64,000 nucleotides of DNA. It comes from Ifrita kowaldi. Taxonomy: Eukaryota; Chordata; Aves; Passeriformes; Cinclosomatidae. The translations under genes and the position numbers were made by a program. The notes beneath the pieces are model-generated. The model had not been told where the DNA came from. It saw only the letters and a program-made list of their open reading frames with translations, and ran no database searches. The DNA is taken from assembly GCA_013398055.1 (NCBI GenBank), contig VZRS01004071.1, forward strand, positions 186,001 through 250,000, written 5' to 3'. How positions within the stretch are numbered: position 1 is the stretch's first letter; the number at the start of each line of letters is the position of its first letter. Positions 1 to 14,006 of this stretch are shown piece by piece.

Positions 1-965
1 CTTGCTCAGGAACATTTAAATGCTTATTAGGCCAGTGCTACCTTAAGGTCAATCATGATTATGTCGTTCAAAATTTCCACGTGTTTCTTTCCTATTGACT
101 AACCACATCACACAACAGACTAATTAACCCACCAGGTTCTCATTAAGTGATATTCCTTCTCTCTCCTCCAGGACCACCAGCTGTGCTGCAGATTTCCTCT
201 GAGTTTAGGAAAATAACAAGATTCATTATCAGAAATGGATTTTTTTTTCGTTCAGCATGTCACAGGCCCACGGTCAGGTTTAAAATAGCAGCCCCCAGAC
301 TCTGGGACTTGGGTCAGGATTTAGATAGACTCCTGCAGGGGATGGGGTTGATGTTTCAGCAATTCTTTCGGGAGTCAAGGAAGGATCCCATCAGGAGGAG
401 ACCTGAATTTCTACCCGTATGCCCAGGTTGGAGAAAAAAAGCATGTTTTATTCTTACACAGACCATGATGCATTAGATACTGCTACTTAGAGTCACAGCA
501 GGTCTGCAGCTGATGTGCTCTCCAGCTCTCGGGCAACTCTTCTATCACTTCAGAGCTCATGTTCACCAACTCCCTCGTTTTCCAGAGGAAAAACTGGATT
601 ACCAACACCGAAAGAGAGAAGGGTGCTGAGCCCAAAACAGCCTCAATTTACCAATCCTTGAGGTGGTTAACAGCTTCAGACACTACCCAGGATAGAGCAA
701 TTCCTACACCTGGTTTGGGCACCCCTTTCTCACATGCCAGCTGCTTTGTGTCCTGGTGAAGGAGCATCTCTCGCCTCCATAGGAGCCCTGCCCAGCCTGT
801 GAATTCACCCCCAGACTTCAGGCCTGGCAGCACAAAACACCAGAACACCAAAGTCCTCTGGTCTGGCAGGTCAAAATGTTTGATCCTCATCCTTATGTTG
901 GTGGGGAACAAATTAGACACCAGTGTGTGGGCAGGTGCCTCCGTTCTGAACAGGCTTTAAACATT
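1..965. other. Unique non-coding DNA
   Basis: No recognisable gene or repeat was seen. The open frames present (for example 147-476 plus and 648-920 minus) are short, overlap on opposite strands and carry no domain I recognise. Confidence 0.5.
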
Positions 966-1080
966 GAAAAAAAACCAAACAACCAACCTAACAAAAAAAA
1001 AACAAAACAAAACAAAACCACCCAAAAAAACCCAAAAAAAACCAAAAAAAGATAAAAACCACCAAAAAAACCCCAAACCC
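966..1080. repeat. A-rich low-complexity tract
   Basis: The stretch consists of runs of A broken by CC, C or AAC, like an (A)nCC simple repeat. It has no flanking target duplication or recognisable source element. The minus-strand frame running through it (957-1175) is rich in F, W and V only because of the composition and is not a gene. Confidence 0.85.
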
Positions 1081-4000
1081 TTAAAAACTGGCTTATTCAA
1101 AGAATAATAGCCCATTTTGTTGTCTCTCAATAAGTTCCAAGTCAGTGTGGACAGTGTCTCTGATATTGCTTGCAACCAGTTGAAGAGAGAAGGTTTCTCA
1201 ATTTCTCCATCAATAGCTGTAATTTGAGGGATGTTAAGATTGTAAATTATTCATCATTTAAAATACCACTGATGTGTATATGTAATGAAAATTTATGTTA
1301 ATTTGTATTAAGTGTAATAAAATGTCTACCATTAATAACAATTTCTATTGGCCTGTTGTAAGTAAAAGGAAGATTTTTTTAAACTAAATTGGGCATAGAA
1401 ATAGGTATCCCATTTAATGAGACTCAGCAGCAAATTTCTATTTTGAAATGAAAGAAAAAAAGCAAGACTTCAAAAAGTGTCATTAAAACACAGGTAAAAA
1501 ATTTTTTTTTGGTGTGTTCCCTAACCCAGTCACTTTGAAGTATTTATTTAAAACTTAATGTTACTCAGCTGTTTATGAAAATATAAAACTTTAAAAATAA
1601 GTTGTTTTGACTAAAATCATTCATTCTCAGCATGTTTTCATTCAGGGTTCATTTAGTCTGATTTTTTTTTAATGTTATATGTATAAATTAGCTATTACCT
1701 TTTTTGATTAAAAGAGGTGGGTCTTTTTTTTGCAGTTGGGCCATAGAAAATAAAGGTATACTGGAAGTTTGCAAGGCCACTTTTATCTCAAATAAAATGT
1801 TTTCCTTCCATAGCAAATTTTCATTTTTGAACTTTCTAATTTCTTAATTAAACTGTGCAAAAGGGAAATACAAGGGATAAAACATTCATAAGAAAGAAAA
1901 TCAATATATAGCTTAAAGGCTGTATATTACATGAAGTACATTAGAGTATATCGATTTTATGAAGTTGTCTTTCAGCTGCTAATTATACATTTATTACAGG
2001 ATTATAAATATTAATAAAGTGATTGAGTCAATATTTTAGAAGGAAGAAGCCATTTCAAGTCCATGATTTGCAAGACCAGACTTTGGTTTCCAGAATCATA
2101 TCTGGACAGGTCTGCTGTGAGGGCAGGACTTCAGGCTGTGGAAGATCTTTGTGTGAAGTCAGGAGCAGCCTGATGGGGCTTCTCCCTGCCCGTTCCCATG
2201 GGTGGGATTTTCCTCCTCTAGCTGCAGAGATGGAGCTGGGGCTGTTTGGAGAAGGGCCAAGATGCAGAGTGATACAGCTCGACAGGAACCTACAGACCTG
2301 ACGTAATATGTGCAAGAGGAAGCAGCTTCCTGAACACTCAGCCTATGACTAAAAAAGCTTTTTTAACAGACACTTCAGGTTGCTTGGGAATATTTCTTGT
2401 TGTTCCAAAATCCCTAGACAATCAGAACTCAGTTGTCTGCAAACCATATTGTGCAATGTAAACTGTCAGTTTTGAGAGATACAAATGCACAAATCCTAAG
2501 AGTACATCCATAGTCAAATGCTGGTTTTAATCTGGCTTTCCCAAAAATCACAGCATCATGCCCTATTAGGTGCTGAATGATCAAAATGAGAACATTACAT
2601 CCTGCGAAAAATACCACTGGAAGCCATGGAAATGCAGAACACAAGGGACAAGACAGGCAGGTTCAAGAAGTTTCAGATGAGAATCTTCTTGTCCAGATGA
2701 CTCTGACCTGTGCACAGGTAATGGGATCCCTGTGCACAGGGAATGCATGAAAATGTGGATTACATAAAAATATAACTCTGGAAAAGTAAGGCCTACTTCA
2801 GTGAAGTACAAGCTATTCCACTTAGATGCCAGAGCAGTCATCCAGGGAAAGCTTAAAGCAGTAGTTTCCTTATGTGTAAATTACAGTGGCACACTTGTGC
2901 ACCCTAAAAGCCACATTTAACCCAACTGGTGATCCCTGCCCAGCTCTGATTTACAGCATGTTCTGTTTTGCAAAACCTACTTAGTCAACATATGGGAACA
3001 AGGACTGGGGAGGAGACGTGAACATCTGCTCTCCTTGTCCTGGGCTTGCACTATTGCTGCATACAGCTTTTTGCTCTGGAAGACTTTCAAGTCTCTAACA
3101 GTCACCAACCACTTGGATGCAACAGTGTGCTCTGATGTTGCTGCTGTCTGTCTTCCTGCTGTGACTAACTCAGGATTTTTCTGGTTTTGACAGAGTGCTG
3201 ACGTGCCTGGCAGTTTGCTTGCAGTCTCTGCTGGCAGGGCCAGGGGCCAGGGTCTCCACACCCCACACCCACCAGCCACCTCGTGCTCATGGTCATCGAT
3301 GTTATCCATGAAACAGCTGCTTCTTATTAAAGATTTCCAATAAGGGGACTCGATAAATGACTCAGTTTGTCTCAATCTATACCACTGCTGTCACTTTCTA
3401 TGTGCGTTCTGGGGATGAGAGCATTATTTTTAAGAAAGACCCGCATTTCCATTTTGGAGGCGGCAGAGAGGGAGAGGAGACAGCCAGATATGACATTTGG
3501 CTTTGGAATGCACCAGGGCTTGGGTCCAGCAGACAGAGCAGAGGTATGGCTCTGGTATGGTTGTGCTGTGCAACTGGCTGGCTTCTGACAAAAATAAGAT
3601 GTCTCCTCAAGAAATTGGCACAACTTACGAAATACTGTCCCTCAAACCTCTACTGCCCTGGGATTAAAGGGCTTGAAATGCTCTTTCTATTCCTTGTGGT
3701 TACTTCTGTGAACTCCCATCCCCATAATTTATTTGAAGTGTGGCAGGAACTTACCCTTCCCTTGACAAAAATCTCGCCCCAACACATGGGAGTGGAGAAA
3801 TTTCTGCTTGTCTGAAACGCCTGACTGCTCCCGGTCAGAATAATGTGTGATCAGCAACTGCACAGAAGCAATCCCTGTGCCTGTATTTCAGGCAGAGAGC
3901 TTTCCTCAGCCTCTCTGCACACACCACAGCTCTCCCACAAATTTTCTTGCTCCCTGCTGAAATCCCAGCCACAAATAAAGTCTCGGAGCGGGGACTGAGG

Positions 4001-5389
4001 GGGCTGCTCTGCTTTGCTTTATTACCACAATGATCAATTAAGAAATCAGTGTTTCCCAAGGCACAAATGTAAACACTCTGTGATGTGCAAAATCACCATA
4101 AAGATGGCCATGAGAGTTGGGTTTGAAGATGCCAAGAACACAGCTGACTTGAGGGAAAGAAAATGGAGCAGGTTCTATTGTTCCCACAGGGCCAGATCCT
4201 GCCACTCGCGTGTCTGGTCCTTTGATTTCACTGCAGCATTAAAGATTCAGTGGCTGATCTGGCTGGCGGGTAGGTGGTGAAGCAAGTTGGGGCCCAGAAG
4301 TAACCTTGAGCAGGGGAGGAAATGCAGCCCATGGCCAGAGGATCTGTTAGGAGCCATTTGCAGACTGCACAACCAGGATGCTCGAAGAGACACCCAGCAA
4401 GAAGCAGCAGCCTGTGAACTGGAACAGATTGCTCAGATGCCACTTGTCCCATGCAAAGAAATCCCTTTCTAGTTCCATGTCCTTCAGACAGCAGACCTGG
4501 TCCCAAAGAAGTGACCTGGGCCTCTGAGCACCATGGAAAAACAGGAGAACCATGAACTGGAAAATGGGTCTGAGAGCAGCTGTGTGTGCCTCCCAAAGCA
4601 CCCTCTGCTCCCACTCGGGTAAGCACAGGCCTGTCTGCAGCTCAAAACTATCAAAAGTCACCACTAATGAGTATCTCCAAAATCACTGCTATTTTTTGTC
4701 TCCATTACATTTCTCCCTCTCTTTATTTTCAGTCTTTCTGGGTCACACAATGACAGAGGATATAATTTTGGTTGTCATACATGTTTTCTCTAAGTGCCAC
4801 AGCTGAAAAGTTGTCCCAGACACTGTCTTGTCCATGGCTTTGTCATTTTTCTGGCAAGTTATTCCCCCACTGTAAGGTGCACTTCTGTACTTTTCAAACG
4901 ACTGAGCCAAAGGAGCACTTGGTCACTACTTTTCCTGTAAGTAGCAACTATGATTCCAGCTGTCAAGAAATTAATATCTCCCAGGCTTCTCCAGCCCCCT
5001 CCCAACTCCAAAAGGAAGTGTTTTCCAAAGTGCGAAGTACAGACCAGGACATTACCCCACGTAGTGTCATTTTTGTGTCGTTCACATTTTTGTCACACCA
5101 ACAGTGAAGAAAACAAGGCAGTTTGATGCACGAGCCCTTGCCAGGTCTCACGGCTTTGCCCTCCTGCCTCCCTGCATTAAACTCTGCTCTCCCTCCTGGT
5201 GCATCCTCCTTCTCTCTGCCCAGTGTGGGCTCATACCCTTCTTTCATAATATTTATGTGCCACCAGCTTCTCATGCCCCTCTTTGTTGGCTTTTGGGGCC
5301 CAAAGGACCTCAAGGAGAGAGCAAGATATGCCATGGAAATGGTGACAGTCCAAGATCTCAGCCCCCCTCCCCAGCATGCCCTCCTTTGC
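1081..5389. other. Unique non-coding DNA, very AT-rich at 1200-2030
   Basis: No gene is supported. The part from about 1200 to 2030 is strikingly AT-rich, with many TAAT/ATTA words and no repeat signature. The rest is of average composition with short overlapping open frames on both strands. The longest, 3357-3815 plus (152 aa), has no recognisable motif and overlaps equally open frames on the other strand. Confidence 0.5.
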
Positions 5390-5453
5390 CCTACATTATC
5401 CCCACATCATCTGCTCCTACATTATCCCTACATCATCTGCTCCTACATTATTC
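5390..5453. repeat. Minisatellite, 26-bp unit, about 2.4 copies
   Basis: The word CTACATTATCCC followed by ACATCATCTGCTC recurs every 26 bp with one or two substitutions. It breaks into CCTCC-rich sequence on the right. An open frame of 211 aa (5123-5758 plus) runs through it, but nothing supports that frame as coding. Confidence 0.85.
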
Positions 5454-7423
5454 CTCCCTCCATCCACAGGTTCAGGCTGGTTTTATCCATTAGTTTCCCC
5501 ATTAGCACTCAGTTTTGTTGCATTTTCCTGAGCAACCTGGCAGAGCCAGGGGGCTTTGGCATTGCTGGTATCAACCAGTTCTGTTTAACAGCTACCACTG
5601 GATTTTCAGAAGACACGACTTTTATTGGACTCACTCTCTGCTTGTGCCTCTGTGCATCCTTTGAGCCCACAGGCCACTCCCAACCAAGCCTGGGAGATGG
5701 CAGGACATCCCAAAGGGACTGCATCATTAGCCATGTTAGAGAGGACACACTCAGCTGAGGAGAAGGCTGCAAAGCAAGCTCAGCCCTTACTGGACACAAG
5801 AGAGAGATTTCGTTAGCACTCAAATCAGCATCAAGAAATATATATCAATAAGCCTCAAGGCAGAAGAGGGATTTAGGTGAATCATTTCCAATCATGAAGT
5901 AATTACTTGCCTTCAAAAAGTAATTTCAAGTTAGAGTCACCAGAGCCCAGCCATTAAGAACAACTGCACCTGTGATTGCAAGACCCAACTTGTTTTTTCC
6001 CAGCCCAATCTGATACTGTTCCCTCACATGCCCCCCATCAGCTCTTTAGGACCAGGGTCTGTCCCACCGGGCTCAATCCTGCAGCCACTCCACAGCCTGT
6101 AGTTCTCAGTGATCTCTACCTGCACTTGAGGGACAAGGGTGATCTTCATCTCTGAAGCTGTCCAGGCTCATCCAAAAGACTGTTTTGTCCAGTGGGATCA
6201 CATTTGGTTTTCCAGTGCTCTGTGCAGAGGAAATCTGCTCTTCAAAAACATTTCTAGGGAGGGTGATAAAGAGATATCTCTGTTCTGTTGGCATTTTGAG
6301 TTCGTTCTCATTTAGCATCGCTGCTGCTCCCAGAGCCATCCAGATGACAGCTCTCCCTCTAAGTCTCATTTTTCTTTACCATTTGCACCACATTTTCAAG
6401 AGTCACTGGGACAAGTGGAAGGAAGTGGGAAGGAGGGTTACAGACGGTCACTCCAGAGACCAGCACTTTCTGTTCTCTTGCTGCCAGTGACTTCATCACC
6501 ATGGACTTGGCCCTCTCTTCAAGACAGTGTTGCATAGTTTTACTTGGGCATTACTAAAGTAGTAAAATAGAGGATCTGGATCTGAACATCCAAATTGCAC
6601 ACACACAGAATTATTGCAGACTGGTTTTGACAAGACAACTACTATCCAGCCTGCTTGACTTCACACCCTGGATGCTAAGTCTGAACAGCACTATGAACAT
6701 TAGCCCTTCTCAAAATATTCTCAAATAATTGGTGAAAAAGCATGAAAGGGGGAAAAAAAGCAAGCAAACACTGATCCAATCTGCTCTACCCTGTGTGGGT
6801 GAGAGAAAAAACTTGGTAGCCTCACGGATTTGTCAAATACAGGACAAAATATGAAGATGTGTCCTGAGGAACATCTGCCAGTCTCAAAAATGTGTGCATG
6901 TCTCATCAGGGTGGATTTTTGTCACCTCCTGACACTCTCAATAAGATCTCATGTTTCCATGGATACTTCTACTTTGGTTTTCTATGATAACCTTCCTTCT
7001 GTGCTTCTTGTTGTCTGCACAGCTGGTAAGGAGACATCACAGTAGCCTTCTGGAGGTACAGTGTGGATCTGCAAGGTGGCTTACACACCACTCTAGGGGA
7101 ACACATTGGTCTGGACCATTGTCTGTGCCTTTACACCAGTGAGGTCCCACCACCAGCCTTAGTAACTCAATGCCCACCCCTTGTGATGCTCCTTGGAAGC
7201 AAAGAGCCCCAAAGACTAATCCAGATTGAGAATGATGTGGTCTCTGTCAGCCTGCCTAGGTCCTGACTTCATCCTTGATATTACCGTGGTATCATCTGCT
7301 GAAATACCACAGCATTTTAGTCTCTTCAGGGAAACACGGGAGGCAAGTGGGTTTGTATTCACCTTCTCCTAGAGAGTTTTCTTGTGAAAATGGAAAGAAA
7401 GTGATTGTTTGAAGAAGAAAGTT

Positions 7424-7463
7424 TAAAAAAAACCTAGAAAAAAAACCCAGAAAACAAAAAACA
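7424..7463. repeat. A-rich low-complexity tract
   Basis: Several A runs are separated by CCTAG, CCCAG and C. This is simple sequence only. Confidence 0.7.
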
Positions 7464-10400
7464 ATCACTGCACCTTCTTGAAGGAGGAATGAGCTGCAGT
7501 TTTTGTGACAGCACTAGTCCAAGGACAGCCCATAGAAACGCAGAAACCCATGTAACCAAGAGAGATGTGGAATGAAATCAAACAAGAGGAAAAGGCAAAA
7601 TGTTGTGATAAATGTACCAACTGTATTTAAGAAAAATTAGAAGCAATATTTTGCTTGCCTTTTTAAGTGACTTAATGACAGAAATATAGCAGAGGCAGAC
7701 TTGCAGTTGAAAACCTTTCATCTTGTCATAGAAATTGTTATCACAGGCTTAGATCCTCCTAACAAATCTTCTACCAAACATAATCCTGAACTAGTCAGTT
7801 TGAAAATTCATTTTCCAAGTCAGGTAGAGCCTCTATGGTAAGAGCTACCAAGCAGAAAGCAATTGTCTTTTACTTAGGCCACAGATTTGATTCAGATTTC
7901 AGAGAAAACCAAAACCTCTGTGAATTACAAGAAAAAACAACAAACAACACTAAAATCACTGAAAACAAGTTTTGGCCATACCATAAATCCAGCTTTAGGA
8001 CACCCGGTATCAAATAAAGACCACTGCAACTTCACAACACAAAACATTTATGCGGTAAAAACTCACTCTACCATCTCAATTTTTTTCAAAACCTGTGGGC
8101 AGGTTGACTTCACCCTGGCAGGCTTCAGGCTGGAAAAAATTATCACTTGCTTCCGCTGCTTAACTTGATGACAGACCTCTGTCATTCCAAAGTCAAGCTG
8201 AATTCCAGCATGAAAACACAGAGTCAGCCTGAACTTCATGGCAAGTGCTCAGCTAATTCCTTGGAAAAGTGTTTCTCAGGCTTGTTTTCCTACCCTTGGT
8301 CTCAGTGGAAGTGAGCGCTGCTGGGCATTAATGCACAGTGCCCAGAGTGGGACTGCGGTCTCTGTACTCTCCTGCCTCTCTATCTGTGGTTTGAAGAAGG
8401 TGAAATTACTTTTTTTTCCAGTGAATGCTCTAGAAAGATAAACTGAACCAGCGCCAAAATAACAGGAAATGGTTCTCACCACAACATTAGCTCACTTTGC
8501 CTGGGGTCTGTCTTGCAGCAACGTGCCAGGTTGCTACAGTCCCTCAGCAACTTGGATTTCCCACCCTGAAAATTCAGGTATGAAACCCCGGGTGGTATCA
8601 GCTGGCAGTGTGCCACCTCCCTGCCACTGTATGGAGTGAAATCCCCCTCCTTGGCATCCAACTCACCGTGCCCCAGCAGCGGGTGATGGCAGCCAGCAGA
8701 TCTCTCTTTGCCCAAACAAACTTCTTAACTGTTTTCGTCTGCAATTCTCCTCCTTCTTGCTTCCCTGTGGTAACATAGCCTATTTTGTGAAACACGATAA
8801 AACAAGATAATCTGAGACTCCACTGGCAATTACCTACCTCTCTGCTGAAGCCCATGGCTTTATTTTTGACCAGTCTCTCTGCCCACAGCATCCAGCAAAA
8901 CCCACACCAACAGGTGAGGAAACGGGAGTCCCTCACTGCCTTTAAAAATATTTTTCTTTTCCAGCCCGCTATATTAAGGGTCTTAATGTTGGAACTGCTT
9001 GATTTTTGTCTTGTTTTCTTGTTGGGGAGCCGGACTATTTCTGAGATAAAGCCCATGTCCATGTGTGGGGCCACCTTGCATTTCAGCCCCATCTGCAAAC
9101 AGCATTTCACAGGTAAATAAAGAGAATCATCCATTTAAAAATCACAATGAGTATTTAATAGACTTAGGAACTGTCTTTGTAGGACTCCCCAGTACCCAAA
9201 GAGGCCATCCTACACACATGCATTTTTGTTAGCAAATGACACTGAAATGAGCTATTGAGCTCAATGAGTTTTTCACATGATTTAACAGGCTTTGTGAAAA
9301 ATGCCTGCGTGTGCACAGCCTCTGTGTATCCACACACAAATAAAGAAAACAGCTACCTTCCACATTTCTCTGGGCTATTCCCTTCTGCCCATCCTACAGC
9401 ATTTTTTTTTCCTTATTCTTCAGGCACTGCTGGTAGGAAAAGTACTTTTCTGTTCTTAGGTTGAGCTCTGTCTGTGCTGGCAAATCACAAAATATTTGAC
9501 AATGAAAAAAGACTGTGTTTATCTCAATGTTGTCAATGAAGAAACTACTATAGAAGGAGGATTTTGGAGGAGTATGTCTTATTTGCAGTATATAATATCG
9601 CACAGTTATCCTATTTGCAATAAAAGTTACAACTGATAGGAGAATACTTTCATTTCATGCAAATAGTTTCAGGAACTCCTAGAAATATACTGAACCAAGA
9701 CGAAGAGTTAAAAAATGTAAATGCTTTATGGATCAAAATTCCTAAAAATATTTGGGTTTGATTGAAAGCCTTATTTTTAAATATTTGGAAATTTTTTATA
9801 TAATCTTTACTGTATTTTCCCTTATTTTTCTTTTACCTATTAGTGCTTACTCAAAAATAATCCATTAATTCATATATTAGTGTATCCATAAATTCCAACA
9901 GTAATCATCTCAGAAGTAGCTGTTACATGTAATGTTGTTTATTTAGATTTATGCTACTTATAGTAGAACCAACAAAGCGAAAAAAATTAATTCAGAGATT
10001 CAGGATCAGCAGAATATATTGCTGCCATCATTAACTAAATGGTTCACCCTTTTGCGTTTCTCAACACCGTGAATTTCCCTCAAACAAATGAAGACACCTG
10101 GACACAGTTAGGAAGAAAAATACAAAACACCTCACAAGTATTGCAATTAGGTTTGTTCTGGCAAGTCCTGCATCTGTATTCTGGTGACAATTGGCTTCTG
10201 GCACAAAACACTGTGCCAAAAGTAATGTTTTCTTTTGCATAAAACATATGGAGGGTTTTTGCTGAATTCCACTGTGCAGCATGCCTCTGGTAATGCTGTT
10301 GTCCAGCCTGGGAGGGGAACAGCCCAGCACCACCAGCAAGTTACTGCTGGGAGCAGCGAGATGTTACGGGGGCTACTGAAAGCTTGAAAGTTGGTGTGAT

Positions 10401-12408
10401 GGCTTTTACTGCAGTCAGAGGCTAACCAGCAGCAAAAGGCTTTCAGCAGGGGAAATCTCTGATCTACATGTGGTGGCCATGAGCACCCTCAAACCCAGAG
10501 GGTGGAGGCAGGGAGGGGATTTCTTGGAAATGTGGAACAAGGAAAGTACATAATTTGCAAAATTATCCAGCCTGAGCCTGTACTTGCAAAGGACAAACCT
10601 GTGCATCATGCTGAATGTATCTATAGCTCTATCTACCCATTGTTTTGTGTGACAAGTCTTTGGCCTCAAACACAAAACAGATTCTCTATGCAGAGTGCTT
10701 GCAAAGAATTCGATGATATTATTTGAAGAATATTCACATTCTTTCATTTTCTTCTTAAACTAATATTAAAACTTTTCTGAAAATGGTTTTCAGGCATCAT
10801 CCATGTAGCCATATTGCCAAGTTCAGCAAGATGTATTTTGTCAGTGAAACTCTTTAGAAATTGAAAGTTGTAAACTGAATGCAAAAAAGCCAACCTCATA
10901 GCATTCCTTCTTTCATAAACTTTCCAGACACTGAAGGTAGTAAATTACTGTGTCACTGCACCAACTGATCCTTGTAGGGGAAGCATTGTCCAGCCTCCTC
11001 TGTGTCCACTCACCCATCTTCCAGCTGGTGAGCTTGGGCTCAGGCCAGAGGTGAGGCATCACATAACAGTGGAACCAAATATTACAAGAGAAGCTTTGTT
11101 GTCCTTTCTCCTGTGCCCACAAAAGCTCTGCTTTCTGGTGAATATAAAAGAAGTGCACTGTTGGGAGAGAGCCTGATGCAGATTAGCAGGGAGCTGGATT
11201 AGCCACCTGAAAGTACAGGGAAGGCTTGTGTCTTGGTCCTGGATGGAGCTGGGAGCGAGGCTGTACCCACTGAGGTCTAACTGGAAACATCTACAGCTCA
11301 GGGTGGCAGAAAACCCTGAAGAAGAAGTTAGGACTCTGTCTGGAGAAGAAACTGGTTAATCAAAGCTGCAGATTAAAACATCTCTTTCATGTTTCAGTCA
11401 TACCAACCCTGTCCAATGACATGTTGTGAGCCAAGGAGAGGGCTGCAAGGCAGATTAAGGGGTCTGGGGGGCCTGCAGGGAGTTAAAGGCCAACAACAGC
11501 ATAGATGAGCTAGATGTGGATGTAGGAGCATGGCAGTAGCACCAGCAGAAAAGCCCTGTCAGTTTGGCTGGAGAGTGAGACAAGTTTGCTTTTCACCAAA
11601 GCATTTCCTACAGTCCTTGAGGTGAACTGAGGCAGGAGCTGACGAGGGCTGAAGAGATGCTAAACCACTACATGACCTTCCTGTGTGCATGAAAGCCCCA
11701 GCAGCTGGCTTAAGATAAGGAATAAACACAGTCAGAGGGAGTTTATCAGTTTCTACAATTAGTTTCAGTGACTCCCCAACCCCCCTAAAGCACTGGCCTG
11801 TGTGTGGTTTTTTTGCACAGAGTTTTGCAGTCTGTGGATAGAGCATTGAGCCCTGCAGAAATAGGGAGCTGTATTATTTCTGGGCAAACCTGTCCCCTTC
11901 AGACCCACAAAGCTGTCCCCTGTGGTGCATATGCGTCACCATCTTTGGGCACATGAGACATCTGAAGCAATTTCCAGGAGCAAGATACCTGTGCAAAGTG
12001 ACCCCAGGTTGTGTCATGTGTCCCCAGCCTCCCTCCTGGGAACAGCAGAACTGTTGCCTAAGTTAGAACTACCTTAGAAAATGTTGGTTTTGAAAGACTC
12101 TCAGCAAAAACTACTGTATTTGAAAAACAGAGACATACAGTGGAAATGTTTGGTAACCTGAGCTGCAGCATGGTCAGTGGCAGCTGCACTGTAAGGATGG
12201 GAGAAGAGTGTAAATCTGTTTCATCCCAGAGTCCTGTGAGTCCTGCAACTCCTGCTCACAAGCTGAAGACAGGATTCAGTATCCCCAAACTGTTCTTGGG
12301 CAAATCTTTGTATTAAAATGATGTTTTGGTTGTCATCAAGCACAGGGACACCAGAATATTTATGAAAGTATTCTCAGAAAGAGATTCCTGAGACGTGAAT
12401 GTCTGGCT

Positions 12409-12451
12409 TTTGGTTTTGTTTGGGTTTTTTGTTGTTTTTTTTTTTTTTTTA
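12409..12451. repeat. T-rich tract with a long poly-T run
   Basis: T runs broken by GG, GGG and G end in an uninterrupted run of about 16 T. Read on the minus strand it resembles a poly-A tail. No retrocopied gene was recognised next to it, so it is listed only as simple sequence. Confidence 0.75.
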
Positions 12452-13540
12452 ATGCCCAAACTTTAACTCTTGGATTGGAAAAAGAAGTCAGTAATACTCA
12501 CTTTAAAAGAAAAATTAAAAATTGGCAGAGATAGAGGACAGTTTGAGAGTCTTAAAGTGGTACTTGGTCTCAGTTCTGCTCCAGACCCACTAATCTTATC
12601 ATTGATTGAGGCATTCTTAATGGGCCCTTTAAAAAATAAATAAATGAAAATTGGTAGTTCAATCAATGTATTATCTTTAATTCAATATTCATCCCAATTG
12701 ATTTTCACTTCCAAGTTTCATTTTAGTATGAAGTAGAGCATTGTGTTAAGGAAGTTGTGGGGGAGCCTGCAGGTTTTGGCAGCTGGAATGAGGGGAAGCT
12801 GTGGTTTTTAGATTAGAGGAAGGTGTGGGAACCAGTTCTTTAGTGAGCTGTTGGAGCAGCAGGGCTTGTGCACGCTGTTTGTGTGCATGTTTGTTGTCAG
12901 CCTCCACAAGCTGCCACAGGGCAGAGGTGAGCAGGATGCAGAGGCACCGATGGCTCCCACTCCAGTCCCTGCCACCAGCTCCCTCCACAGCAGTGACTGC
13001 ACTGGGCCACCCCAACATCCCTGAGCTGCTCCCCAGGTCTCCCCTGCCCCTGCCTCCTTCACAGAGGCACCATCCAATCCCCATGCCCACTTCAGCTGCC
13101 TGGGGAAAAGAAATTCCCTTTCCCAGCTGAGGCATCTCCATTTACAAGGCTGCCAAGCTCCTGAGGACTGCAGCTCTCCGGCAAACGTATTTCCAGACAT
13201 TTTCTGCTGCTGCACTATATATTCTGTGGTTCAGTCTCATGGGACATGCAGGGCTTTCCATGGCAACCACAGAGATAGCTTTCTTCTTAAAGAAACAGCG
13301 ATTAACAGAAAATGAGGACTTTACCAGGGTAAAACGAACCCATTTAAGGACATCAGGAAGCCCATCAAAACAAATCCTGCTCCCAGGAATGCAGCTCTGT
13401 CCCCATGGGGAGCAGGAGTGTGGAAACAGTCACAGTCCTGGATGCACTATGGAACAAGGCAAACAGAGCAGGAGGAGCAAAGCAAAAACCTGTCCAGTTT
13501 GTGCCTCGCTTGTCTGTGCCCCTCCTCGCCTCACCCAGCT

Positions 13541-14006
13541 AAGCCTCTCCCAGTTCCCTCACCAACACCCTGGGGTCAGGTTTTCAAGTGCATTCACACT
13601 TATTTCCACAAAAAAACCAAACAAACAAACAAACAAAAAAAGTGGTTTGCCTGGGCTTCACTACACCTGCCCAAACACCAAGCATCTATCCATCCACATT
13701 GGCATCTTGACCACGATCCCAGCTGGTCTCCGTCTTCTTTCTCCCTCCATAGTCAATAATTATTTCTCAGTATCTCCTTCAGTATCCCAATCGTTTTATG
13801 CAGCTCTCTAACCTCCTCTTAGACACATCAAGAGCTGTCAGTTAAGTGGTTGGGCCATTCATAATGGTCCGTGCAGCACTTTGTGCTCTACTACCCCATA
13901 TTTTTTACTGGGAAATCCTTTGGGAAGGCATCTTTCCACTTCAGGTCTAGTGATAAAAGGAGGAAGCTTTTACTTCTGAAGTAATCTGCTAGCTGGTATA
14001 TGTGGT
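13541..14006. repeat. Direct duplication, copy 1 (466 bp)
   Basis: This block begins AAGCCTCTCCCAG and ends TATATGTGGT. It is repeated directly after the single N at 14007. The two copies differ by one A in the run at 13610 (7 A here, 6 in copy 2) and by T at 13946 against A at 14412. A near-identical copy abutting an N suggests overlapping contig ends or two alleles placed in series rather than a genomic duplication. Confidence 0.95.
13610..13641. repeat. (CAAA)n microsatellite, copy 1
   Basis: Four to five CAAA units are flanked by A runs. The same tract is repeated at 14076-14107 in the duplicated block with one fewer A at its left end, so it is a natural length-polymorphic site. Confidence 0.85.

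Larger units (their letters stand above)
5454..13540. other. Unique non-coding DNA with short homopolymer tracts
   Basis: No gene, RNA or well-preserved transposon was recognised. Open frames of up to 178 aa (8598-9134 minus) have no known motif, and most have an equally long frame opposite. AT-rich segments lie at about 9480-10020. A short stretch at 9235-9290 faintly resembles the old CCATTGACTTCAATGG-type repeats found elsewhere in the window, but too weakly to annotate. Confidence 0.5.

Noticed and set aside
957..1175. F/W-rich minus-strand frame
   Set aside because: It is the translation of the complement of an A-rich simple repeat.
4190..4262. Possible old repeat beginning GGGCCAGATCCTGCC
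   Set aside because: Only the first phrase resembles the family. The rest could not be aligned by eye.
5123..5758. 211-aa open frame on the plus strand
   Set aside because: It runs through a 26-bp minisatellite, overlaps another plus-strand frame (5104-5493) and an antisense frame, and has no known motif.
8598..9134. 178-aa open frame on the minus strand
   Set aside because: No recognisable protein family. An 88-aa frame lies opposite, and there is no supporting context.
13239..13811. 190-aa open frame on the plus strand
   Set aside because: It crosses a (CAAA)n microsatellite that differs in length between the two assembled copies, which would shift the frame. No motif was recognised.
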